Assembly: GCF_905220565.1 (NCBI RefSeq)
Contig: NC_059419.1
Span: 5,084,001-5,148,000, forward strand
Source of the DNA: Melitaea cinxia
Lineage: Eukaryota; Arthropoda; Insecta; Lepidoptera; Nymphalidae
Direction: 5' to 3'
DNA length: 64,000 bases
A program made the translations under genes and the position numbers. The notes under the pieces were generated by a model that saw nothing but the letters and a program-made list of their open reading frames with translations, was not told the origin of the DNA and did not search any database. Below, one piece after another: positions 51,783 through 62,000 of this stretch. Each line of letters starts with the position of its first letter. Position 1 is the first letter of the stretch.

Positions 51783-51903
51783 TCATATCAAAAATTGAGC
51801 GCTCCAGCGGGGTTCGAACCCGCGTCTCTGACGGACCGTGTCGGCGCTCTAGCCAATTAAGCTGTGGAACGATGTACCCGCTAGATCGAAATTTTTGATA
51901 TGA
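51783..51903. repeat. Inverted repeat enclosing the tRNA-like sequence
   Basis: Perfect 14-bp arms TCATATCAAAAATT (51783-51796) and AATTTTTGATATGA (51890-51903) flank the tRNA-like segment. Confidence 0.85.
51799..51870 (-). ncRNA. tRNA-like sequence (probably a pseudo-tRNA)
   Basis: On the minus strand there is a good D-arm (GCTTAATTGGCTAGAGC), an anticodon-like hairpin with one mismatch, and a perfect T-arm GCGGGTTCGAACCCCGC (51807-51823). The acceptor stem does not pair (GTTCCAC against GGAGCGC), and the anticodon loop lacks the usual U33. It is unlikely to be a working tRNA but could drive Pol III initiation. Confidence 0.55.
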
Positions 51904-52045
51904 TGATTTTTATATTCGGTTTAAGCAAACCGTGGCGCCGTCTATAGTGAGTTCTTTACAATTACACACTTTACAATTGTTGATATCAATATTTGTTATA
52001 GCGAATTAAATGTTTATTATACGACTTTAGTGTGTATTTATCGGT

Positions 52046-52475
52046 TCATCATCATCATCATCCTATCTATCGCCCCTATCCCCACTAACAATCGATTCTA
52101 GTCCTCTGCCCAAAGGTTCATCATCATCATCATCATCATCATTTCAGCCTATCGCAGTCCACTGCTGGAATAGGCCTCCACAAGTTTGCGCAAAAAATGG
52201 CGTGAACTTATATGTATTGCCCATAGTCACCACGCTGGGCAGGCGGGTTGGTGACCGCAAGGCTGGCTTTGTCGCACCGAAGACGCTGCTGCCCGTCTTC
52301 GGCCTATGTATTTCAAAATCCACAGTTGGATGGTTATCCCGCCATCGGTCGGCTTTTTATGTTCCAAGGTGGTAGTGGAACTGTGTTATCCCTTAGTCGC
52401 CTCTTACAACACCCACGGGAAGAGATGGGGTGGCTATATTCTTTACTGCCGTAGCCACACAACATCGGTTAGTGC
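52046..52475 (-). mobile_element. RTE-tailed SINE/LINE copy (family G), antisense, with double tail
   Basis: Complement of the 46331 element: CAGCCTATCGCAGTCCACTG, CCACGCTGGGCAGGCGGG, CCGAAGACGCTGCTGCCCGT, CCGCCATCGGTCGGCTTTTT, CCCTTAGTCGCCTCTTACAA and GGTGGCTATATTCTTTACTG. Two (ATC)n tracts, at about 52047-52062 and 52119-52141, are separated by a unique-looking 50-bp segment also found after 46664. Confidence 0.85.
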
Positions 52476-52488
52476 TATAAAATCCTAA

Positions 52489-52632
52489 TAGATGGTGGGT
52501 TTGATATCTAAGTTGAACAGATATCCGGTAAATGGCGCCGTATTTCTATTTCTCTATAAGATGGCGGTTTGGCATCTAAGTTGCGCAGATATCCGGTAGA
52601 TAGCGTCGTATTTCTGTTTCTAGATGGCGCGT
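52489..52632 (+). repeat. Tandem repeat, two units of about 65-70 bp plus a partial third
   Basis: Unit core: TAGATGG-GGGTTTGATATCTA, AGTTG--CAGATATCCGGTA and ATGGCGCCGTATTTCTATTT. The second unit starts at about 52558, and a third start TAGATGGCGCG is at 52621. Copies differ at roughly one base in eight. Confidence 0.8.
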
Positions 52633-52835
52633 TTTAATATAGAATTTATTTATTTATTTTATACTTTATTGTACACCACAAATATATTACAAACAAAGCA
52701 TAAAGATAGTTACTGACAGTGAAGTACAAGGGACGGACTTATGGCTAATTAGCCATTTCTTCCAGACAACCCATACATAGAAAGGAAACTTATTGTCTAA
52801 ATTGGGTAGGTGGTATAGATGTATAATAAACTTAC
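52633..52835 (-). repeat. Dispersed repeat, family J
   Basis: ATTTATTTATTTATTTTATA, TTGTACACCACAAATATATT, GGGACGGACTTATGGCTAAT and CCATTTCTTCCAGACAACCC, as at 46165-46330. Confidence 0.5.
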
Positions 52836-52990
52836 ATACAAATGTCTACATTCAAATACTTATAATAAAATAAAGAATTTATTATTATCATTAGTACTAT
52901 CATAAAAAATACATAAATAAATAAAAAGAAGAATACATTTTAATAAATTATAATTACTGAGCCACAGCAACGTGTGGCTGGGTCAGCTAG

Positions 52991-55680
52991 TTACTTAATG
53001 AAAATGAGTGAATTAAGGAATTTTTATAAATTATGCATCTATTTGTCACACGGACTGCACTTCTTACGATACTCATTTGACAAAATCTACGTCGACATTA
53101 ATAACCGTCCCTCGGTGTTAAATTTCAATTTTTCTTATTACAATATGAAGTTTTAAAATCAACCCTAAAAGTTATACATAAAAGTTCAGATTCAATTGGA
53201 ATCCCATTTCGAGCTTAGTACTAGCTAATATGAACTGTGGAAAGCAAACAGTACATTGGGAAAATTCGCCGTCGATACAGGAATATAACCTTTAAATTTA
53301 TATTCATAAGAGTCATTGTATTCCACGCTTCATAACAATTATAACGTAATCGAATTCGGACATTTGTGTTCGTTGCACACATTTGAAACCTTTTCTCAGT
53401 CATCCGACATTGGATAATTAAAAATGAATCATATGTCATTGGTTTAAGGAATATATTTAAATATCAAGAACTTAAAACCGAATCGGTGACTTGTGAGTCT
53501 GTCGGCGTGCATTCGCTTTCCCGGCACACATACTTACGGTCGGAAAATCTGACGATATTCAATTTTGGAATGAACCGTAATTCGAGGGAACAGGGTTTGA
53601 TTTTGCGTGTGTATGTTATATGATATAAGTTATTTCGTGTATTGCCCAGTGGCCTGGGCAGAGGGTTTAAAGGGGTGTGAGGGGTGAGGGTCGGAGGGGG
53701 TAGCTAAAGCCTTTCCAGGTCTACTACGTTAGTAGAACCGCGTCTATCGTGTTGCACGCACGCATGACGCGCTATGGAACGCGCGGACGATTTTCGATTT
53801 TTTTAAAAGTAAATTCTATTTATTTTCCCTCCATTTTCTTGTATATAGGACGTATGTGTAATGGATGCATTAGGTGTTAATTGTGACTTGGACGTTGCAA
53901 CCACAATATAAAATTTGTTTATATTATACCGGGTAAATATGACCTAGTTGCAAAGATGTTTTAACTTATACATTACAAGTTCTAAATATCGGTAGTATTG
54001 TGTTTAAACTAAAAGTTTTTTTCTAGAGTCTATAGATGCTTTATAAATCTTAGTAAGTAAGGGATTTCGATTCTTATGTAACATGATGATGTAAGGTACA
54101 GATTTAGAATATAAATTAGATGAGTTTGATGATGATGCCTAACTACCTTTAATTATTATTTAATAAGATTATTATAATTTTGATCTTATTACAACTATGA
54201 CTATATCGTTAAAAAGAATATTCATGTAACTACATTATTAATACGGTATTAAAAAAAAAAGAAAAAAAAAAGCTGAATAGTACAAAAAAATCATTTAGAC
54301 AATAAAAAGACTGAATTTAATTCCATATTTAAAAATTTAAAAATAGAATTTTAAAGTAGGAAAAGCGCGGGAATGCACGGCGGGTACGATACAGACTATG
54401 TATTAAAATTTTATTAACAGTTTAAACTGGCTGTAATTTAGGAGCCCTTAGATTATACAAAGTGGTTCGGAAATTAAAATATTAATTTATTTGTGATTAC
54501 TTCGTGAGAGTAATTAAGTGAGCACATATTATATAACGATAATTTTTATAATTTTTTTTTCATCATTAGTGATAACTATTTTTTTGTCTTTGCACTTTTT
54601 TAAGTTAGAACATTGTCATTTTCGTTAATATTTTTTAAGGTATTTAAAAAAATATTTATTTAATACTTCATTGCATATTGACAACGGAAAATATGTGGTC
54701 TTAATTTATTAAATGTTTTTCATATTTAATAATGAGACAGAGTTTCGTTTTTAATTTAATATTTAAACTTAGCGGTAATCTTTTTTTATGACTATTTTTT
54801 TTTAATATAAGCTGCTTATATTTCAGTTTATAATAGAATTATTGAAAGAAGTTAATTTGAACGCTCTAGAAATACTAGCTATTCATTTAATCATAAAAAT
54901 GACGAACGCCTACTTTTGTTTAGTATAAACACAGTTGTGAAAATTGCTATATAATTGAATATTTCTTTTTCTTAATTAGTCATTTATGTCATATGTACGA
55001 GTACTCAAATATTCTCAAGATTAAAATATTTAATAATAGTATATATTTTATTTGAAGAAAGAAGATGCGGTAGACAACTAGTGTTTTTATAATATATTTT
55101 AAATTATAATACCCATATTTAGTAATATTTTGGACCGTATATTATAACCAAAAAAAAAATTTACATATAAAAATGAGCAGAAAGCTGGCTGAAAGTCGAG
55201 TGTCACTGACCTTCTTCACGATTTACTTTCAGGAAAAAAATAAGTTTTAAATTTTTTTACGTCGAGATAAATTTTAACAAGATATATTTCGTTCGAGTGC
55301 GATTTTTATTTTTGTGTATTTTTATTATTAAATCAATTATCGTAGGATATATCGTTACAAATTAAAATAATAGGTGTATATTTTTTTTATTAATTGTGTA
55401 ACTGGCCACAGATAATGTAATAATTATAATATTAAAAAACTGTTATCTGACAAACCACCTCCGACTATTCTACGAAAAACCATTGTATAAAAAAGTATTT
55501 ATCATGTATTAAGTAATATAAAAGACTAACGGTGGAGCACAGCTCCAAACGTCAATTTATTTGACAGCTGTCAAAACTTTACGCGTGTATAATTGACGTT
55601 AAATTGTACTTGATATCTAATGACGTTTTTGTATCATAATACATTTTTTTAATCTATATTTTTACCTTACCTTAACCTTA
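52991..55680. other. Intergenic, mostly repeat-poor; G-quadruplex motif and nested palindrome
   Basis: No exon was recognised. 53672-53700 holds four G-tracts with short loops. 53720-53800 is GC-rich (CGCACGCATGACGCGC). 55548-55600 holds an inverted repeat around a palindrome. The low repeat content between 53.0 and 55.6 kb is unusual for this half of the window. Confidence 0.45.
53672..53700 (+). other. Predicted G-quadruplex motif
   Basis: GGGG-TGTGA-GGGG-TGA-GGG-TCGGA-GGGGG fits G3+N1-7 four times with loops of 5, 3 and 5. Confidence 0.7.
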
Positions 55681-55685
55681 AATAT

Positions 55686-55905
55686 GTAAAATTAGCTGAC
55701 CCGGCGAATTTCATACCGCCATTTTTTATCTATACTACTCGTAATAATCATAAAGCAGAAACATTTATGGGTTTGTTTATTTAATCAATCTCCGGAACTA
55801 CTGGTTATAATGGAAAAAATATTTTTGTTTTGGATAGTACAATATATATTATAGAGAAAGGCTATATGACATCACGCTTCGGCCAATAGGGGCGGTACAT
55901 TAATA
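55686..55905 (-). mobile_element. Helitron-like fragments
   Basis: 55690-55712 (TTAGCTGACCCGGCGAATTT) is the complement of a Helitron 3' end (...GGGTCAGCTAA, CTAG altered). 55728 onward (TCTATACTACTCGTAATAAT, CAATCTCCGGAACTACTGGT, AGAGAAAGGCTATATGACAT) is a Helitron 5' part in plus orientation. Two overlapping or nested pieces. Confidence 0.5.
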
Positions 55906-56657
55906 AGAAATGTTACGAAAATGAGAAAAAACATTTTTTTGGAGAACATCCGTTACGTGCTCTGCGTAAACAATTAAAGTTAACCAAAAATTATGTATAA
56001 CGAAGTTGATCGCTGTTAAAAGTTCCAAAAAATAATTCGCGACTGCATATGTCTATCTCCTAAAGTAAACTCATGATTACCTTTTTTATGGTAATCAAAT
56101 TTGTTCTAAAAATAACGCATTATTTGCGAGGGTGGTTTTGTAGACATGATATAAATCCTTATCCACATAAATACGTTATTCATTACAAGTATTTCTTTTT
56201 AAACAAAATTGTTCTGCAGCACCATTTCATTTCAATGAATGTTTTTGAAGATATCATAGTTATAAAATAAATAAAAGGTGGTTTTATTGTATTATTATTA
56301 GCTAATCATATGAATCCTTACCAACTATTGAATATACTTACTTCACCAACAAGGTAATTTTATGTAGATAAACTTCGTAATTTAAGTTTTTTTTTTTTAA
56401 TTTGGTCGCATGATTCAGGAGATAATTTAAAATCAAATGAAACGACGCCGCGTCGAGCTGCGCCCCTTTGTAAGTCGTCCGAGTTGGACAGTATTGGCTT
56501 AAAAAAGTTTTAGTACGTTTTTCCTCAAATTAACCCATATGAAATTGCGAGGCAGTCGCAAAGCTAGTCGTGTATAAATCGAAGTTTTTTATTTCTTTTT
56601 TAAAAACAGAATAAATTTGATGCAGTCCTTTGAAAGTTATTCATTCATTTTTATTTA

Positions 56658-56824
56658 TCTATACTCCGATACGACTGATTGTGACGGGACTTTTGCTGGC
56701 AGATAGCTGATGTAATGAGGAGTAACTTAGGCTACTTTTATTGTAGTTTTTTTTTGTAACTCTGCGAACTGAGCAATAACTTTTTTGTTAAATTCCACTC
56801 GGACGAAGTCGCGGGCATAGATAG
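56658..56824 (+). mobile_element. Non-autonomous Helitron, internally deleted
   Basis: 5' A|TCTATACTCCGATACGACTG; body GCTGGCAGATAGCTGATGTA; 3' CTCGGACGAAGTCGCGGGCA then TAGATAG|T (CTAG changed to ATAG). Same family as 47153. Confidence 0.7.
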
Positions 56825-57900
56825 TATAAGTATAAGAGTTTTAGATGTATATACAGCAACGTAAGTACGGATGGCGCCAAACTATCTAACGGTAGGTAGT
56901 TTTGCACCACCCGGTATATAGATTAATTAATAAACTCGACTTTAAGTTAGCTTTTTGTTAGTTAGCTTGCTATCCGTTGTGCGCGTCAGGCGGCAATCAA
57001 TTTCTATAAAACTAGACTGATCGGGTCTGGATTAGTTGGATAGATTTTGGCAAACTGCCCAGATACTCTAAGTAGACGAAGACATTTGGCAGTCAATAAA
57101 TTTAGTAGCCTTATACCCGATTACAGCGCCGTTAAGGAGAGACTTACTCTGAATATGTGTTTACATCCAAGGAAACGTACACGGTTTCACCCGAAGATTT
57201 TTGAAATTAACCCCCCCGCTTGTATAAATTGGAGTTACATATTTAAACATCCGTAATTTTTCTTGATACACTTTACAACCATTTTTTTTTTATCGTACCA
57301 ATAGACATTAAGTTTAGTTCGTACCTACAATCAGCTTATACGCAATAAATTATAGCTACATTACTGCTATACTAGTCAGTAGTATGTAAACAAAACATAT
57401 TTGTTAAAATATTAAATTTTTAGTCAAATAAATGTTAGATGTGCTATACGTTAAATGCCCGTCATAAAAATCTTATATAGCGTCCAACTTTTGCACATAA
57501 AATAATACATTTTTGATAACTCTGGTAAAAAAATTTAAATTTCTTGTAGTTAAAAGTACATACTTAAAAAATCCAAACTTTAAGAGAATCCAATACTCAA
57601 AGACTCTGTGATAGTCTGTGTCTTTCTTAATAAATATTGATGAAGTTGCCGCGGGTTTTTTGTGAAAGGGAAGCGAACCGTTTCGTTATGGGAGAAAAAG
57701 TATTCCGAGCTCTTTACCCTTGGCTTACAAAACTTACCTAACGATAGAACAAAATTTCCATAGGTGCGTCAATCAGGCAAGCAGTCAGTCAGCAAAAGAT
57801 ATGGATAGATAGATTAAGAGATAGATAAAGATATAGACAGATAGTTTAAGCCACTTATGGACCTAATACCGACTTACTTTCGTAGTAAAACTATGCAATA
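56825..57900. other. Intergenic; unexplained ORF at 57047-57256
   Basis: 56870-57000 is compositionally unlike its flanks (GATGGCGCCAAACTATCTAA, GTTGTGCGCGTCAGGCGGCA). A 69-codon ORF follows (RRRHLAVNKFSSLIPDYSAV, LHPRKRTRFHPK). No family was recognised; it may be a relic of a retroelement. Confidence 0.3.
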
Positions 57901-57904
57901 ACAT

Positions 57905-58100
57905 TATTTAATAAAAATCAAAAATTATTTAATTCAAGTAGCTAGCTTCAAAAGCACTTTTGTATCGCCATTGTATAAATTAAAATTATATTTGTTTTAA
58001 TTAATTAATTAATTATATAAGAAGTGAAGTTACCACCAATTCAGAATGTAAATTCTGCAGAGAAGAATTTCAAAAAAAAAACTTCGCTGATATTCTTTTA
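57905..58100 (+). repeat. Dispersed repeat, family H
   Basis: AAAAATCAAAAATTATTTAA, AGCACTTTTGTATCGCCATT, CCACCAATTCAGAATGTAAA and TTCTGCAGAGAAGAATTTC. Second copy of the 15484 family, with an expanded TTAA run. Confidence 0.6.
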
Positions 58101-58152
58101 ATAAAGATGTTTGAATGTTATAAGATATTTATTTATTTATTCATGTCAAATA

Positions 58153-58304
58153 TCTATACAAATAAAGTCTGTTTGTAATATTAAAATGACCGCTTTTTAC
58201 TAAAAGCACATGGATGTACACACATGGATACACGGTACGTATACCAAAATAACATTTTTCATATTTTTTTAATTCCACGCGGATAAAGTCGTGGACACAG
58301 CTAG
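58153..58304 (+). mobile_element. Non-autonomous Helitron, 152 bp, internally deleted
   Basis: A|TCTATACAAATAAAGTCTGT at the 5' end and CACGCGGATAAAGTCGTGGA with CACAGCTAG|T at the 3' end. Both termini are exact; the middle of the longer copies is missing. Confidence 0.85.
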
Positions 58305-58389
58305 TCAGATAAAACTTTTTTGATAAATCTACATCGATGTCTTTGTTTTTAAAATAGTCATAAATTAATCATATAATAATTAAAATTTA

Positions 58390-58738
58390 GCCTAATAATC
58401 ATCATTACAGCCTTTACAGTCCACTACTGGACATAGGCCCCCAGAAGTTTACGCCAAAAATAACGTGAACTCATGTGTTTTGCCCATAGTCACCACGCTG
58501 GGCAGGCGGGTTGGTGACCGCAGGGCTGGCTTTGTCGCACCGAAGACGCTGCTGCTCGTCTTAGGCCTGTATATTTCAAAGCCAGCAGTTGAATGGTTAT
58601 CCCGCCATCGGTCGGCTTTTCAAGTTCCAAGGTGGTAGCGGAACTATGTTATCCCTTAGTCGCCTCTTACGATACCCACGGGAAGAGAGGGGGTGGCTAT
58701 ATTCTTTAGTAGGTACCGTAGCCACACAGTACAGTACC
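58390..58738 (-). mobile_element. RTE-tailed SINE/LINE copy (family G), antisense
   Basis: Complete in order from ATAATCATCATTACAGCC (tail) to CCGTAGCCACACAG (5' end). Includes CACCACGCTGGGCAGGCGGG and CCCTTAGTCGCCTCTTACGA. Confidence 0.85.
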
Positions 58739-58954
58739 GTAGCCTAATAATATCATTTCTAAATTCAATACAACAGTCATATAGACCAACGCCTCCTATT
58801 ATTTTTTGGTTCGTAAGTAAATTCAAGTTAAAATGAAAATATGACGACTAGATATTTCTAAACTCAGTTTTATAATACAACATTCAGTCTACCATGAAGA
58901 CAGTCAGATAGTAAAATATTGAAATATCGTCTACTGTTCTATACAAATTCATTT

Positions 58955-59055
58955 CATCATCATCATCATCATAACTTCAGCCTAATACAGTCCACTGCTG
59001 GACATAGGCCTCCACAAGTTCGCGCCAAAAATGGAGTGAACTCATATGTTGTAGG
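58955..59055 (-). mobile_element. RTE-tailed SINE/LINE copy (family G), antisense, 5'-truncated
   Basis: CATCATCATCATCATAACTT, CAGTCCACTGCTGGACATAG and GCGCCAAAAATGGAGTGAAC. Only the last 100 bp of the family. Confidence 0.82.
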
Positions 59056-62000
59056 TATAAAAATATATTTGCGTTTTGATTAACTTTAACACAACTTCAC
59101 ACATTTATTTCATTTTAGATGTGTAACAAGTTCGAAGCATAATATATATTAAGTATAATTAGTATTAATAGTATAATATATTAGTTATTATAATATATTT
59201 TATTGTTTGAAAATAAAAAATAAATTAAGTTATGTTCAATTTTATGCCTTTTAATAGTTATCACAATCTTTTATTTATTTATTTATTTACAGAAAAAAAA
59301 GCTGGTATGAAAAGTAAAAAGTAAGGCAAATAAAAACAATTCAAACCTAAACAGACGTGTACAAATTTGGACTAAATTATGGGTTACGTAACCGAGAATA
59401 TGCTATACATATATCAAAATTTCGTAACCTTGCACGAACGATTTAGCCTGCAAAGAAAGGAGGCGGCAAACAATGTACCTTCATTTTTCATAAGCCAAGG
59501 TTCTCCTTATATAGGGATTTTCTAATAAATTGTTGTAGTTGAAAGCAAAGATCTTTCGATTATCTATGAAAAGTTAATTGTTCCAATGTTCAATTTTAAG
59601 TTGTTACTTATATATGTTACTTATATTGTTAGGTTTTTATTCATTTAATAGTACTATTAATTTTATTTCTTTGTTTATCAATATGAAATATAGTTATTTT
59701 TTCTTTTGTGGTATCTATTAAGTACTTTTTCACAATGTATTATATTCGCTAATTTATATTGTAACAGGCCTAATTATTTTTAAAATTTTTTGGAGGACAT
59801 TCTATAATTGATAATAATGGCAAATGTATAAAACATTTTAAATGGTCTAACTAAATTCTAACTATTTGTATTTTCGACGAGCAATACGCTAAAACAACTT
59901 AACTAATTTAAATTAACTTGGCATGATTGCGTTCATACTATAAGCGACAGACTAGATAATTTTTATCTCAATATCTAAAAACTCAGAATAGTTTGTTTCG
60001 TTGAAGGGACGAAAATCGAAATCTGCAATTACAAGCAAAGTTACGGTTACAGTTAGTATAAAATTTTATTTATACTTCTTTTAAAGCTCATAAAATCAGT
60101 CTTCAACTTGTTAACACTTTATGTTTATCATATGGAAATTATGCGTATAAGTCTACTCGTGTGTTTAACATCTAACGCAAACCGCGTGACGACCGCTTAA
60201 GGTATTCATTCATGAAAATGTAATAAATAAACCCAATAAACCCAATATATAATATTTGTTGTAATTTTACTTTTCAATAATGTTTAGTTTGTTATTAAAA
60301 TTATAGTATATATTAAAATGAAATAGCAAACAGTACAGAAATAATGTAAATACTCGAAATAAAACACGTTTGCTCGTAAAAATTATTGACATACTCTCAT
60401 ATTGTTTCGACTATTCGTAAACTTATTCAAATTTAATAATAAAAATAATAAAAAATACATATTTTTTTATATGAACAAGGTCGCTTGTTTTTCAACTTTA
60501 TTCTTTACTAGCTGGTACCCATACTTCGTCTGCGCAGGATTAGTAAGTACTTCGAGTAGCTTCTCAATATCTATCTTTTTACCAAAATTCATCGAAATTG
60601 GTTCTGTGACATAAAAATCAATTTGTTACTACCGAATGTGCATTAGAAATATATGATCAATTTTTATTGTATTTATGGTTCGAAAATGACTTACTCATAA
60701 AAAATAAATATATGCTGTCGCGGACTTTTTTGTAAATCTAATTAAGATAAACACTTCTCTAATACATTATTATTTATATTCAAAAAGGGATTGATGATGA
60801 TGTTTTTGAAATCTCATAGATGGCGCTACTTTAAAATTGTCTTGATACTACTTATATTCATTTAATTGTGTTTATCGGCCTAAGTTACTTATATTGCGTG
60901 ATTTTTATAGAGTGAAGCTAGCTTATAGCATGGTTATTAACATAATAACAAGAACATTCAAATACGCGTCGTTAGATTCGTTGTTACAGAATGCGTTGAA
61001 GAAATAAAGGTTCACTGCTCGGTCCCCGTAGGTGATAGCGTGATTGTATGTATCCTATATGTTGAACCGACTTCTTAATAATATTCGTGCCAAATTTGAA
61101 GTAAATCCATGCAGTACTTTTTGAGTTTATCCCGGACATACATACAGACAAACAGACAAAAATTCTAAAAACTATATTTTTGGCTTCGGTATCGATTGTA
61201 GATCACACCCCAAGTATTTTTTTAAAAAAATATTCAATGTACAGTTTTGACCTTCCTACCATTTTATTATATGTATAGATAAGAAATACAAATTCTTATG
61301 AAGTTGATTTATAATTTATATGTTTTACCACATTGTCTGATTTATTTATTAACCTAATACTTTGTTGCACAGTTAGATTTCACTAAAGAAAATAAAAATA
61401 TTCTGATTAAAGAAAGTGCTAAGGCGGTCTTATCACTAATAGTGTAAAAGTGACGTCCACCAGTTATTTCTTATGATTCGATATGATATACATATTTTAT
61501 GTGAATTACATATACTACTAAAAGTTCTGTTAATACCATATAATACAACTCCGACATTTTACTTAGACTTATCATTTTTCTCGTCGAATTTTCTGTTTCG
61601 GAGTCATTCGGCGAATGTAATACCAATCAAATTATAAGGAGCCATCTTCTTTTACGTTATTACTATTTGGTACTTCAAACTATTAGGGAATTAGGTTGCG
61701 CTGACGATGATAAGTTCTTTTTTACATAGTAACCTCTTTTAGAGATTTCTATCAGTAATGCATTAATATTAAGATTTTTTCTTTAATGAAAGCGTGGTGT
61801 CTACGTGATTTCGTAGACGGGCTACGTCGTAGCCTTATTTGTAGGTTCATTTTGAATTGTCGGTTCTAGATATCTGTTTTTTGTTTCAGTATTTCATTTT
61901 TATTATATAATTTTCAAGGACGATTGTATTATGAAATAAACTCTCAAACGTAAATTTATATTTAACATGAATAAAAATTAAAAAAGCCATAAAATAATAA

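Larger units (their letters stand above)
51631..52990 (+). mobile_element. Composite Helitron-like element, about 1.36 kb
   Basis: 5' end A|TCTATATATATGTATATATA with TTTCGTGTCACGTCATG, as in other Helitrons here. 3' end has a GCCACA-gcaacg-TGTGGC hairpin (52961-52978), then TGGGTCAGCTAG|T with CTAG at 52987-52990. Inside are a tRNA-like sequence in an inverted repeat, a family G insertion, a tandem duplication and a family J copy. That both ends belong to one element is inferred from matching termini. Confidence 0.55.

Noticed and set aside
57047..57256. Host exon near 57.1 kb
   Set aside because: No acceptor or donor in a sensible place and no recognised protein family; kept only as an unexplained ORF.
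58145..58320. CRISPR-like or other regular array in the Helitron/SINE-rich parts
   Set aside because: Repeats are dispersed with irregular spacing and transposon ends; there is no direct-repeat/spacer pattern.
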